From an uncultured Oscillospiraceae bacterium (GTDB lineage: Bacteria; Bacillota; Clostridia; Oscillospirales; Oscillospiraceae): a stretch of 50,168 nucleotides of DNA. The DNA lies in contig CAKTHQ010000016.1 of NCBI GenBank assembly GCA_934565415.1, positions 1 to 50,168 on the forward strand, given 5' to 3'. How positions within the stretch are numbered: the stretch's first letter is position 1; each line of letters starts with the position of its first letter. Below are positions 6,577 to 14,732 of the stretch, in pieces. The notes under the pieces are model-generated. The model was not told the DNA's origin. It made no database searches and was given only the letters and a program-made list of their open reading frames with translations. The position numbers and the translations under genes are program-made.

Positions 6577-8823
6577 TTATACTTCAAAGGTTGCCTGCTT
6601 CTCCTGGGAGTCCTCCTGCCTGAGAATGGCTCCTGCCGCGGGGATAGACTTCACCCGATACCGAGCCTGATTTTCGATGCCGCTTTCCTCCAAAAGAATT
6701 GCATCCTTCAAAAGTGCTTTCTTTTTCAGACTCATCACCGCCACACCAATAGTACTCCGGGTAGTTTTGGGTAAAAGGTCCGCCGTAGAGAAGATCATGG
6801 CCCGGCCGTCGGTGGAATACAGGGCGATCTGGGCATCCGCTTCCAGCGCCATGATTTTTACAGCCCTGCTCTTATCGGAGAAGGCGCCGGTAAGCTTTTT
6901 CCGGTTGGTCTTGGTTTCGTAAGCGCTCAGGGGCACCTTGGCCACCTTTCCGTTTTCGAAGAAGAAGAGCACAAAGCCCTTGCTGTCCCCGGGGAAAACA
7001 ACCTGCAAAATGTTTTCGCCCTGGTCAAAGCCCAGCTTGGTAGGCAGATAATCCCCCAGGAGGGAGGCCTTTCCGTCGTCAAAGTCACTGAGCCTCGTTT
7101 TATAGCACTGGAATTTGTCGGTAAATACCAGCAATTCTGCCCGGTTGGTAGCCTCCCGGGAATAGTCCAGGCTGTCCCCTTCCTTAAATTTCTGCTCGCC
7201 GCTCATCCGCAGGGACTGGGCGGTGATCTTTTTCAGGTAGCCCTCCTTGGATAGGAATACGGTAACAGGATAGTCCGGCACCTGGTCCTCTTCCTTCTCC
7301 GGCTCCAGGTCGGCAGCATCATAGATAATCTCTGTCTTCCGGGGCTGGCCATACTTTTCGGATACCTGCTGCAGCTCCTGAATGATGACATTTTTCAGCT
7401 TCCGATTGCTGTTCAGGGTATCCTGCAGGTCGGCAATCTCCTGCTCCAATTGGGAAGTCGCCTTGGTCTGCTTAAGGATATATTCCTTGTTGATATTGCG
7501 CAGTTTGATTTCCGCAACATAGTTTGCCTGAATTTCATCGATCCCGAAGCCGATCATCAGGTTGGGCACCACTTCCGTTTCCAGCTCCGTTTCCCGGATG
7601 ATGGAAATAGCCTTGTCAATGTCCAGAAGGATCCGCTCCAGGCCTTTTAACAGATGCAGCCGGTCCTGCTTCTTCTGGATCTGGAAGAAGATCCGGCGCT
7701 TGACGCAATCCATCCGCCAGGCAGTCCACTCTGCCAGAATTTCCCCAACACCCATAACCCGGGGCATTCCGGCGATCAGAATGTTAAAGTTACAGGCAAA
7801 GCTATCCTGCAGGGGGGTCATGCGGAAGAGCTTCTGCATCAGCTTGTCCGGGTCCACGCCCCGCTTCAGGTCGATGGTCAGCTTCAGGCCGCCCAGATCC
7901 GTCTCATCCCGCATATCGGAAATTTCCCGGATCTTTCCGGCCTTGATAAGCTCCGCCACCTTATCCATAATGACCTCGGTAGCCGTGGAATAGGGAATTT
8001 CCGTGATTTCAATCAGGTTTCCCTCCTTCACATAGCGCCATTTGGACCGAAGGCGGAAGCTGCCCCGGCCGGTAGCGTACACCTCCCGGGTGGCCGCTTC
8101 GTCGTATAGAAGCTGGCCGCCGGTGGAAAAGTCCGGGCCCGGCAGGGTTTCCAGAATGTCGTGGTCCTCGTTTTTCATCAGGGCGATGGTGGTATCGCAA
8201 ATTTCCTTCAGATTGAAGGAACAGATATTGCTGGCCATACCAACGGCAATGCCCTGGTTGGCAGATACCAGCACATTGGGGAAGGTGGTGGGGAGCAAGC
8301 TGGGCTCCTTCATGGTGGCGTCGTAGTTATCCACCATGTCCACGGTGTCGGAGTCAATGTCCCGGAACAGTTCACCACAGATAGGGTCCAGCTTGGCCTC
8401 CGTATATCGGGAGGCGGCGTAGGCCATATCCCGGGAGTAGACCTTACCGAAGTTGCCCTTGGAATCCACAAAGGGATGTAATAGGGTCTCGTTGCCCTTG
8501 GCCAGACGGACCATAGTCTCGTAAATGGCCGCGTCGCCGTGGGGGTTCAGGCGCATGGTCTGACCCACGATGTTGGCGGACTTGGTACGCCCGCCTGTCA
8601 AAAGCCCCATTTTATACATGGTGTACAAAAGCTTTCTGTGGGAGGGCTTAAAGCCGTCAATCTCCGGAATGGCCCGGGACACAATGACGGACATGGCATA
8701 GGGCATATAGTTGACTTCCAAAGTCTCCGATACCGCCTGCTCCGTAGTAGAGCCCACCAGGCCCACAACCCCATCCAGATTTACTTTCTTTTCTTCTTTC
8801 TCCTGTTGTTTCTTCTTCGCCAT
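6577..8823 (-). CDS. parC: type IIA DNA topoisomerase subunit A (ParC/GyrA family)
   Basis: A 748-residue DNA-cleaving subunit. The winged-helix and tower domains occupy residues about 30-500. The active-site Tyr is Tyr140 in AASRYTEAKL, and FKPSHRKLLYTMY and NPHGDAAIYE (93-102) mark the gate. In the quinolone-determining segment the position equal to E. coli GyrA Ser83 is Ala98, and the Asp87 position is Glu102. The C-terminal domain has no QRRGGxG GyrA-box that I can see, which favours a topoisomerase IV-like decatenase over a gyrase. It is a divergent member and the gyrase/topo IV naming is uncertain. The ATG lies 12 bases after the parE stop behind AGGAG. Confidence 0.9.
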   Translation of the reverse strand: MAKKKQQEKEEKKVNLDGVVGLVGSTTEQAVSETLEVNYMPYAMSVIVSRAIPEIDGFKPSHRKLLYTMYKMGLLTGGRTKSANIVGQTMRLNPHGDAAIYETMVRLAKGNETLLHPFVDSKGNFGKVYSRDMAYAASRYTEAKLDPICGELFRDIDSDTVDMVDNYDATMKEPSLLPTTFPNVLVSANQGIAVGMASNICSFNLKEICDTTIALMKNEDHDILETLPGPDFSTGGQLLYDEAATREVYATGRGSFRLRSKWRYVKEGNLIEITEIPYSTATEVIMDKVAELIKAGKIREISDMRDETDLGGLKLTIDLKRGVDPDKLMQKLFRMTPLQDSFACNFNILIAGMPRVMGVGEILAEWTAWRMDCVKRRIFFQIQKKQDRLHLLKGLERILLDIDKAISIIRETELETEVVPNLMIGFGIDEIQANYVAEIKLRNINKEYILKQTKATSQLEQEIADLQDTLNSNRKLKNVIIQELQQVSEKYGQPRKTEIIYDAADLEPEKEEDQVPDYPVTVFLSKEGYLKKITAQSLRMSGEQKFKEGDSLDYSREATNRAELLVFTDKFQCYKTRLSDFDDGKASLLGDYLPTKLGFDQGENILQVVFPGDSKGFVLFFFENGKVAKVPLSAYETKTNRKKLTGAFSDKSRAVKIMALEADAQIALYSTDGRAMIFSTADLLPKTTRSTIGVAVMSLKKKALLKDAILLEESGIENQARYRVKSIPAAGAILRQEDSQEKQATFEV

Positions 8824-8835
8824 ACTGCGCTCCTA

Positions 8836-10821
8836 TCAGGAAATATCCGCAAGCTCCAGGTATCTGGAGCCGTTTTCCGCAATAAAATTCTTCCGCTCCT
8901 GGAGGCCGTCGCCCAGCAGCACGTTAAAATAGTGGGCCGTCCGCTCGGCGTCCTCCGGCATGACCTTGATGAGTCGGCGGGTTTCCGGGTTCATGGTGGT
9001 CATCCACATCATGGCCGGGTCGTTTTCGCCCAGACCTTTGGACCGCTGGATGGTGACCTTCTTTCCTTCCAGCTCCTTTAAGATTTTGACCTTCTCCTGC
9101 TCGTTATAAGCAAACCAGGTCTTATCCTTGCAGGTAATCTCAAACAGAGGGGATTCTGCAATATACACATAGCCATCCCGGATGAGGGTGGGGCAAAGCC
9201 GATACAGCATGGTGAGGATCAGGGTCCGGATCTGAAAGCCGTCCACATCCGCATCGGTACAGATAACCACCTTGTTCCAACGGAGCTGAGAAATATCGAA
9301 GCTGCTAAGCTCCTTGGCCCGCTTGCCCTGGACCTCCACGCCGCAGCCCAAAACCTTAATGAGATCCGTAATGATGGGGGAAGCAAAAATCTTTACATAG
9401 TCCGCCTTCAGGCAGTTGAGGATCTTGCCGCGCACGGGCATGATGCCTTGAAACTCCGCGTCCCGGCCCATTTTCACGGAGCCCAGAGCGGAATCGCCCT
9501 CCACGATGTAGAGTTCCCTTACCGCAGGATCCTTGCTGCGGCAGTCCACAAACTTCTGGACCCGGTTGGAAATATCCACACTTCCGGAAAGCTTCTTTTT
9601 TACATTGGACTTGGTCTTCTCCGCGGATTCCCGGGCCCGTTTATTGACCAGAATCTGGTCCGCCGCACGGTCGGCCTCCTGCTTGTTTTCAATGAACCAG
9701 ACCTGGAGCTGCTCCTTGAAGAAGGCAGTCATGGCCTCCTGGGTGAACTTGGAGTTCACGGACTTTTTGGTCTGGTTTTCAAAGCAGCCGATGGTGGAGA
9801 AGCAGTTGGTCACCAGCACCAAGCTGTCCTGAATGTCCTGGAAGATGATCTTGCTTTCTGTCTTGGTATACTTATTATTGTCCCGGAGGTACTTGTCAAA
9901 GGCCGCGGTAAAGCCGCTGCGGACGGCCTTATCCGGGCTGCCGCCGTACTCCAGCCAGGAGGAGTTGTGATAGAACTCAATATGGGACATCTGCTTGCTG
10001 AAGCAGAAGGAAGCGGTGATTTTCAGCTTCATTTCCGGCCGGTTCTCCGCATCCCGGCCCCGGCGCTCGGTCTCCCAGTATACGGGCATGGTAAAGGCAT
10101 TGTCCCCCACCAGCTCCTCTACATACTGCCGGATGCCGTCCTCATAGCAGAATTCCTCGGTCTCGAACCTGGAAGCGGAAACCTGATTGCGGAACTTAAA
10201 GGTAATGCCCTTATTCACCACGGCCTGACGGCGCAGCACATCCCGGTAGTACTCCACAGGGATGTTGATATCCGTAAATACTTCCTTGTCCGGCTTCCAG
10301 TGGAAGGTAGAGCCGGTCTTCTTCCGGTCGGTAGGCTCTTTTTTCAGGCCGCCGATATTCCGGCCTTTCTCAAAATGCAGATCGTACCGGAACCCATCCC
10401 GGCGGATGGTAGCGTCAAAGAATTCCGAAGCATACTGGGTGGCGCAGGAGCCCAGGCCGTTGAGGCCAAGGGAATACTCGTAGTTTTCCCCGTTCTCCCC
10501 GTACTTGCCGCCGGCGTACATTTCGCAGAACACCAGCTCCCAGTTGTAGCGCTTTTCCTTCTCGTTGTAGTCCACGGGGCAGCCCCGGCCGAAGTCCTCT
10601 ACCTCCACGCTCAGGTCCTGATACCGGGTGACAATGATGGTATCGCCATAGCCCTCTCTGGCCTCGTCGATGGCATTGGAGAGAATTTCAAAAACCGCGT
10701 GCTTGCAGCCTTCCAAATCATCGGATCCAAAAATAACCGCCGGACGCTTCCGCACCCGGTCTTCCCCCTTCAGCATAGAAATGCTGGAATTGCCATAGAT
10801 TTCTTGTTGTTTTCTTGCCAT
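8836..10821 (-). CDS. parE: type IIA DNA topoisomerase subunit B (ParE/GyrB family)
   Basis: A 661-residue ATPase subunit. GHKL ATPase motifs are visible: EILSNAIDEA (N-box), EVEDFGRGCPVD and GLNGLGSCATQYA. The transducer region follows, then the TOPRIM domain with YIVEGDSALG and CTDADVDGFQIRTL, whose acidic residues hold the metal. The C-terminus carries RSKGLGENDPAMMWMTTM. It partners with the following parC to pass DNA duplexes through each other. I chose the ATG at 10821 with GGCAGG upstream; a TTG two codons earlier is possible. It is the first gene of a four-gene operon and has a consensus promoter at 10862-10890. It is divergent from housekeeping GyrB. Confidence 0.91.
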   Translation of the reverse strand: MARKQQEIYGNSSISMLKGEDRVRKRPAVIFGSDDLEGCKHAVFEILSNAIDEAREGYGDTIIVTRYQDLSVEVEDFGRGCPVDYNEKEKRYNWELVFCEMYAGGKYGENGENYEYSLGLNGLGSCATQYASEFFDATIRRDGFRYDLHFEKGRNIGGLKKEPTDRKKTGSTFHWKPDKEVFTDINIPVEYYRDVLRRQAVVNKGITFKFRNQVSASRFETEEFCYEDGIRQYVEELVGDNAFTMPVYWETERRGRDAENRPEMKLKITASFCFSKQMSHIEFYHNSSWLEYGGSPDKAVRSGFTAAFDKYLRDNNKYTKTESKIIFQDIQDSLVLVTNCFSTIGCFENQTKKSVNSKFTQEAMTAFFKEQLQVWFIENKQEADRAADQILVNKRARESAEKTKSNVKKKLSGSVDISNRVQKFVDCRSKDPAVRELYIVEGDSALGSVKMGRDAEFQGIMPVRGKILNCLKADYVKIFASPIITDLIKVLGCGVEVQGKRAKELSSFDISQLRWNKVVICTDADVDGFQIRTLILTMLYRLCPTLIRDGYVYIAESPLFEITCKDKTWFAYNEQEKVKILKELEGKKVTIQRSKGLGENDPAMMWMTTMNPETRRLIKVMPEDAERTAHYFNVLLGDGLQERKNFIAENGSRYLELADIS

Positions 10822-10861
10822 AATCAATTACCTGCCATACTTTGCCTATTTTATTTTTAGT

Positions 10862-10890
10862 ATTATATCCGGTTTTGGGCGTAAAGTCAA
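10862..10890 (-). promoter_or_regulatory. promoter of the parE-parC-yitT-lipoprotein operon
   Basis: Minus strand TTGACT (10885-10890), 17 bases, TATAAT (10862-10867), about 40 bases before the parE start. Confidence 0.88.
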
Positions 10891-10944
10891 CCTTGGAAGA
10901 TTTCTCCCGTTCCGCCCCACGTTTTGGCCGCGCCGTTCCCGGAA

Positions 10945-10987
10945 CGGAAAGCACCCCGAAAACGGCCAGGAAACCGTCCTCGGGGTG
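10945..10987 (-). terminator. terminator at the end of the FHA/kinase cluster
   Basis: A 14-position stem, CACCCCGAAAACGG (10952-10965) with CCGTCCTCGGGGTG (10974-10987), with two G.T pairs and an 8-base loop. On the minus strand it is followed by CTTTCC. It separates the cluster from the parE promoter. A weaker CGCAAAA/TTTTGCG hairpin lies before it near 11010. Confidence 0.65.
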
Positions 10988-11041
10988 TTGCGGTAAAGGG
11001 AAACTGTCGCAAAAATTGTTTTGCGGCAGCCCCTTGGCGTG

Positions 11042-12640
11042 TTATTGAATGGTAAGCCGATATTCCCGGCCGCCTGCGCGGAGCTTGTCCCCGCTTTCCA
11101 GCTTCATCCAGCCTGTGCCAACCCGGATACCGTTTACATAGGTGCCGTTCTGAGAGCCCTCATCCCGCACGCAGCAGAGCTGGTCCTTGTTCATCAGCAG
11201 AGAAAAGTGCTTGCCGGAAAGGGTGGAATCGTTTGCGTCCAGGATGTTCTGGGACTTCCCGTTTCGCCCAAAAGTGCATATATCCTCCCGGTAAAGGGTA
11301 AACCGGCAGGGATGCTCCCCCCTGGGAATATCCACCATTTCCACGGTATAGGTAGGCCGCTGGCTGGCCAGGCGGGCCCGCTCCTCGGCCTCTTGCTTTT
11401 TCCGCTGAGCCTCTTCCGCCTGTTTTTTTAGCTGGGCTTCCTGCTCCGCCTGCCGGACCGCCTCCTGGGCCGCCTGCTTTGCAGCCCTCGCCGCCTCCTG
11501 TTTGGTATCCTCCGCAGCCTTTTTTGCAGCCTCTGCCGCCTTCCGGGCCGCCTCCTTCTTTTTCTTGCCGTTCAGAAGCACGAGTACCGCAATTACTACC
11601 AGCAGAACTCCGGCGCCGATACCGCCGATCAGATAAATCTTCTTATCTTCTTTCGGTTCCGCAGGCTCCGGCTCCGTAGACTCCGGCTCCGTTTCCTCCG
11701 TCGGTACTTCCTCCGGCATCAGCTCGGCGGTATTAACCAGAACGGAATCCGTATAGCTGCTGTTCCCGGTGGTATAGGTAACCGTCAGGCGCATTTCCGC
11801 CTTTCCTGCATCCAGCATATCCGCCGTGACCGCCGCCGCCCGGCACTGGGAGCCATTCACGGCATTCCAGATGGCAGTACCAAATTCCGTACCGTCAATA
11901 TCCCGACGGACCTCCCCGTAGGAGCCTTCGCCGGTGGTTGTCAGGCTCAGTCCGCCGCAGGAATTCCGGGCAAAGCTGCCCAGCACCTTGGCGCTCTCCC
12001 GCTCGGTGTAGCCCTCTACCAGCGCCACGGTAAACACGGGGAGTCTGCTCGAGCCGATGGCGTTCAAGACCTCCTGCTCCGTACTGCCGTTGTCCTGCTG
12101 GTCAACACCGTCGGACATAACCACCAGCGCCCGAACAGGATTCAAGTCCGTAGCACTGGCCAGACGCTCCATACCGGAAACAATGCCGGCATACAGGTTG
12201 GTATCCTTTTGGGTAGCCGCTATGGCGCCGATTGCCTTCTCCCGGTCCTGCTGGGTGGTAAGGATTCCGCTTTCCGTAACCGTATTGTCTACCGTAGCCA
12301 GAATCATGTTGTCCTCGCCGCCCATAGACTGGCTGAGCTGATTCAATGTTCCCTGAATCAGCTTCATTTTATAGGGGCTGATGCTGCCGGAGACATCCAC
12401 CAGGCAATACAGCGTAATTGGCAGCCTGTCGGCATCGCCGCCTTGCATGGGCAGCTCCTTACCGTCCAGAGCCGCAGAATAGGCTCCGTTTTCCTCCTGG
12501 TGGACCAAAAGCATCGTCAGCTTTCCCTGTTCCGTCCGGACCCAATGGATCATCTGTTTTTCCTGGGCAGCCATTGCCGTCATAGGCAGTGCCAGGAGCA
12601 TACACAAAAGTACACAGATTGCCAGTAGTCTCTTTTTCAT
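11042..12640 (-). CDS. membrane-anchored vWA-FHA protein
   Basis: A 532-residue protein. A signal peptide (1-24) is followed by a von Willebrand A domain (about 72-260) with an intact metal site: DVSGS (82-86), Thr147 and Asp177 in VVMSDG. A second beta-rich region and a TEPE linker lead to a membrane helix (335-357). Then come a Lys/Ala/Glu-rich coiled coil (360-428) and a C-terminal FHA domain (430-532) with FGRN, SGKH and SQNGTYVNG, the residues that contact phospho-Thr. Outside it would bind a ligand; inside it would bind a phosphoprotein. It is the last gene of the 13-gene cluster, 12 bases after the PP2C gene, behind AGGAGG. Confidence 0.9.
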   Translation of the reverse strand: MKKRLLAICVLLCMLLALPMTAMAAQEKQMIHWVRTEQGKLTMLLVHQEENGAYSAALDGKELPMQGGDADRLPITLYCLVDVSGSISPYKMKLIQGTLNQLSQSMGGEDNMILATVDNTVTESGILTTQQDREKAIGAIAATQKDTNLYAGIVSGMERLASATDLNPVRALVVMSDGVDQQDNGSTEQEVLNAIGSSRLPVFTVALVEGYTERESAKVLGSFARNSCGGLSLTTTGEGSYGEVRRDIDGTEFGTAIWNAVNGSQCRAAAVTADMLDAGKAEMRLTVTYTTGNSSYTDSVLVNTAELMPEEVPTEETEPESTEPEPAEPKEDKKIYLIGGIGAGVLLVVIAVLVLLNGKKKKEAARKAAEAAKKAAEDTKQEAARAAKQAAQEAVRQAEQEAQLKKQAEEAQRKKQEAEERARLASQRPTYTVEMVDIPRGEHPCRFTLYREDICTFGRNGKSQNILDANDSTLSGKHFSLLMNKDQLCCVRDEGSQNGTYVNGIRVGTGWMKLESGDKLRAGGREYRLTIQ

Positions 12641-12652
12641 GAAGTGCTCCTC

Positions 12653-13375
12653 CTACACATTTACAAACAGCGCCACTGCGGTATTGTTGTCGATGGCACC
12701 GCTCTTTCTCATTTCTCCCCTGCAGCGCAGATAGTTAATCCAATCCTGAGGGGTTGCGGATTTCTGCAAATCCGCCCAGATTTCCAGGTCGCTGAGATAT
12801 TCCCAGAAACCGTCGGAGCAGAGCAAAAATGCGTGGCGTCCCCGGGCCAGCGGAATAGGGGCATGAATCTCCGGGCGGAGGTTCTCCTCGCCCACAGCCC
12901 TTAGCAGCTTGCTCCGGTCCGGGCTGAACCGGATTTCGTCCCGGGTGATTTCCCCGGTTTTCACCTGTACCTGGGGAATACTGTGGTCCAGGGTGTAATC
13001 CTCCAGCTCTCCGTTGCAAAAATGATACAGTCGGGAATCCCCTATATGGGCCCATACCGCCTGCTTTCCCGCCACCGCAAGGAACACCAGCGTAGTCCGC
13101 ATCTTGCAGGCATCCGTCTGACGGGACAAAATCTCCCGGTTGGCCTCCTGGATCCAGCCTTCAATCTGCTGCCGGTCCGGAAGCGTCCCCAGCTTTTCGC
13201 ATTGGGAAAGAGATTGCACCGCAATCTGGGAAGCAATGTTTCCGCCTCCGTGGCCTCCCAGGCCGTCGGCCAGCACCGCATAGGCAAAGTCCGGGCCCGG
13301 AATCCCGCAGCGGTAGGAGTCCTCGTTTACCGACCGATTGCCGATATGGGTATACTCCCCTTTTTGAATGATCAT
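12653..13375 (-). CDS. soluble PP2C-family protein Ser/Thr phosphatase
   Basis: A 240-residue PP2C/PPM phosphatase without membrane segments. The metal-binding motifs are all present: NEDS (17-20), DGLGGHGGG (37-45), GDSRLY (112-117), SDG (187-189) and DNNTAV (229-234). It should remove phosphate from Ser/Thr, most likely on substrates of the two kinases in the cluster. It sits between the kinase-FHA gene (22 bases upstream) and the vWA-FHA gene (12 bases downstream). Length is typical of the minimal bacterial enzyme. GAAGGGAG precedes the ATG. Confidence 0.93.
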   Translation of the reverse strand: MIIQKGEYTHIGNRSVNEDSYRCGIPGPDFAYAVLADGLGGHGGGNIASQIAVQSLSQCEKLGTLPDRQQIEGWIQEANREILSRQTDACKMRTTLVFLAVAGKQAVWAHIGDSRLYHFCNGELEDYTLDHSIPQVQVKTGEITRDEIRFSPDRSKLLRAVGEENLRPEIHAPIPLARGRHAFLLCSDGFWEYLSDLEIWADLQKSATPQDWINYLRCRGEMRKSGAIDNNTAVALFVNV

Positions 13376-13397
13376 ATTGTTACTCCCTTCATTTGGA

Positions 13398-14702
13398 TCA
13401 CCGGTTCACAAACCGGAAGGCCTCGTTTCCAAACCACAGGGTACTCCCCCATTGGACTGCCTGCCAGTCCCTGCCCAGCCGCTGCCGATTCAGGAAGGTC
13501 CCGTAGGAGGAGCCCGCATCCCGGACGAACAGCCTTCCGTCCCTGGCCAGGAAAATGCTGCACTGCCTGCGGCTGACCCCCTGGGTTCCCTCCGGGAAAC
13601 GGATCCAGCACTCCGGATTGCGGCCAAGGAGCAGTTCTTTATCCTGTTCCAGGGGGCTGCTCCGGCCTGCATATACTCCCGCAGCGCCCTGAATCCAGCC
13701 GCCTGCATTGGTGGTACTCACCGTTGCGGCAGGCGCTCTATTGCCGGTGGTTGGGGACATTTCCAAGGCCCGCATAAATTCGTCGGTACTCCGAAACCGG
13801 TCCCTGATTTCCACCGCCATACCCTTTTCGATGGCTCTTGCCACATATTCCGGCACCTGAGGCGCCAGGGTGCGGATCGGTACCGTGGGCTCGCCGCCCT
13901 TTCGTTCCGGGGCCTTTGGGGGAAACCTGCCCGTTAAAAGCAGATACATGGTAACACTCAGCGAATAAATATCCGTCCAGGGTCCCTGGTCACCGTTGGA
14001 GATATTCTGCTCCCAGGGAGCAAACTCTTTTTTCAGATGGGTGGTAAAATGGTTGTTGCCCTGATAAGCCCGCACGGAGCCAAAATCGATAAGGCGAATT
14101 TCATTATCCCGGGTAAGAAACAGATTATCCGGGCTGATGTCCCGATGGATCAGGTTTTTCCGGTGCAGCCCACCCAGCGCCTCCAGGGTCTGCTGCATCA
14201 GAGGCGCCAGAGTTTCCCAGGAAAAAATGCCGCACTTTTTCCGGTAGGCCTCCAGGTCCTGCCCTTCCAGGAATTCCATGGTATAGTAAACCGTGTTGTT
14301 GCTCTGGAACAGGCTGTAAACCCGAATCAGGTGGTCCTGCCCCTGGAGCTGAAGCAGCAGATTGGCCTCCCGTTCAAATTTGGAACGGAGCTCCGCTAAA
14401 AATTCCGCCTGCCCGGCCATGGGGACCATGTGCTGCCGGTCCTGCCCACGGTAGGCAATGGCTTTGGGATACAGCTCCTTCAGCGCCACCCTGCGGTTAT
14501 TTTTTTCATCCCAGGCGGAATAGGTGATTCCAAAGCCGCCCTGGCCCAGTACCTCTCCTACCAGAAACCGATTCTCCAGTTGGGACCACAGAGGCAGCGC
14601 GTCGGGTTTCCGTGCGGATTCCATGGGGCGGCCGCAGGCATCGCAGCAGCCGCCCCGGATGTTTCCCCGCCAACAATGTGGACAGATGTTGTATGTATTC
14701 AT
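13398..14702 (-). CDS. Ser/Thr protein kinase with N-terminal zinc ribbon and C-terminal FHA domain
   Basis: A 434-residue cytosolic protein. Residues 7-23 form a small zinc ribbon (CPHC and CDAC). The kinase domain (about 46-312) keeps the main catalytic residues: GQGGFG loop (53-58), Lys75 in VALKE, HRDISPDN (186-193) and DFG (206-208). The FHA domain (345-434) has GRN, SRR and SSYGTFLN. No membrane segment is seen, unlike PknB-type receptors. A kinase fused to FHA can bind its own or partner phosphosites and so gather substrates. The site before the ATG is weak (AGAGATG). It neighbours both PP2C genes. Confidence 0.92.
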   Translation of the reverse strand: MNTYNICPHCWRGNIRGGCCDACGRPMESARKPDALPLWSQLENRFLVGEVLGQGGFGITYSAWDEKNNRRVALKELYPKAIAYRGQDRQHMVPMAGQAEFLAELRSKFEREANLLLQLQGQDHLIRVYSLFQSNNTVYYTMEFLEGQDLEAYRKKCGIFSWETLAPLMQQTLEALGGLHRKNLIHRDISPDNLFLTRDNEIRLIDFGSVRAYQGNNHFTTHLKKEFAPWEQNISNGDQGPWTDIYSLSVTMYLLLTGRFPPKAPERKGGEPTVPIRTLAPQVPEYVARAIEKGMAVEIRDRFRSTDEFMRALEMSPTTGNRAPAATVSTTNAGGWIQGAAGVYAGRSSPLEQDKELLLGRNPECWIRFPEGTQGVSRRQCSIFLARDGRLFVRDAGSSYGTFLNRQRLGRDWQAVQWGSTLWFGNEAFRFVNR

Positions 14703-14732
14703 CAGATCACATCTCTTCTATCCCCAGTACCG

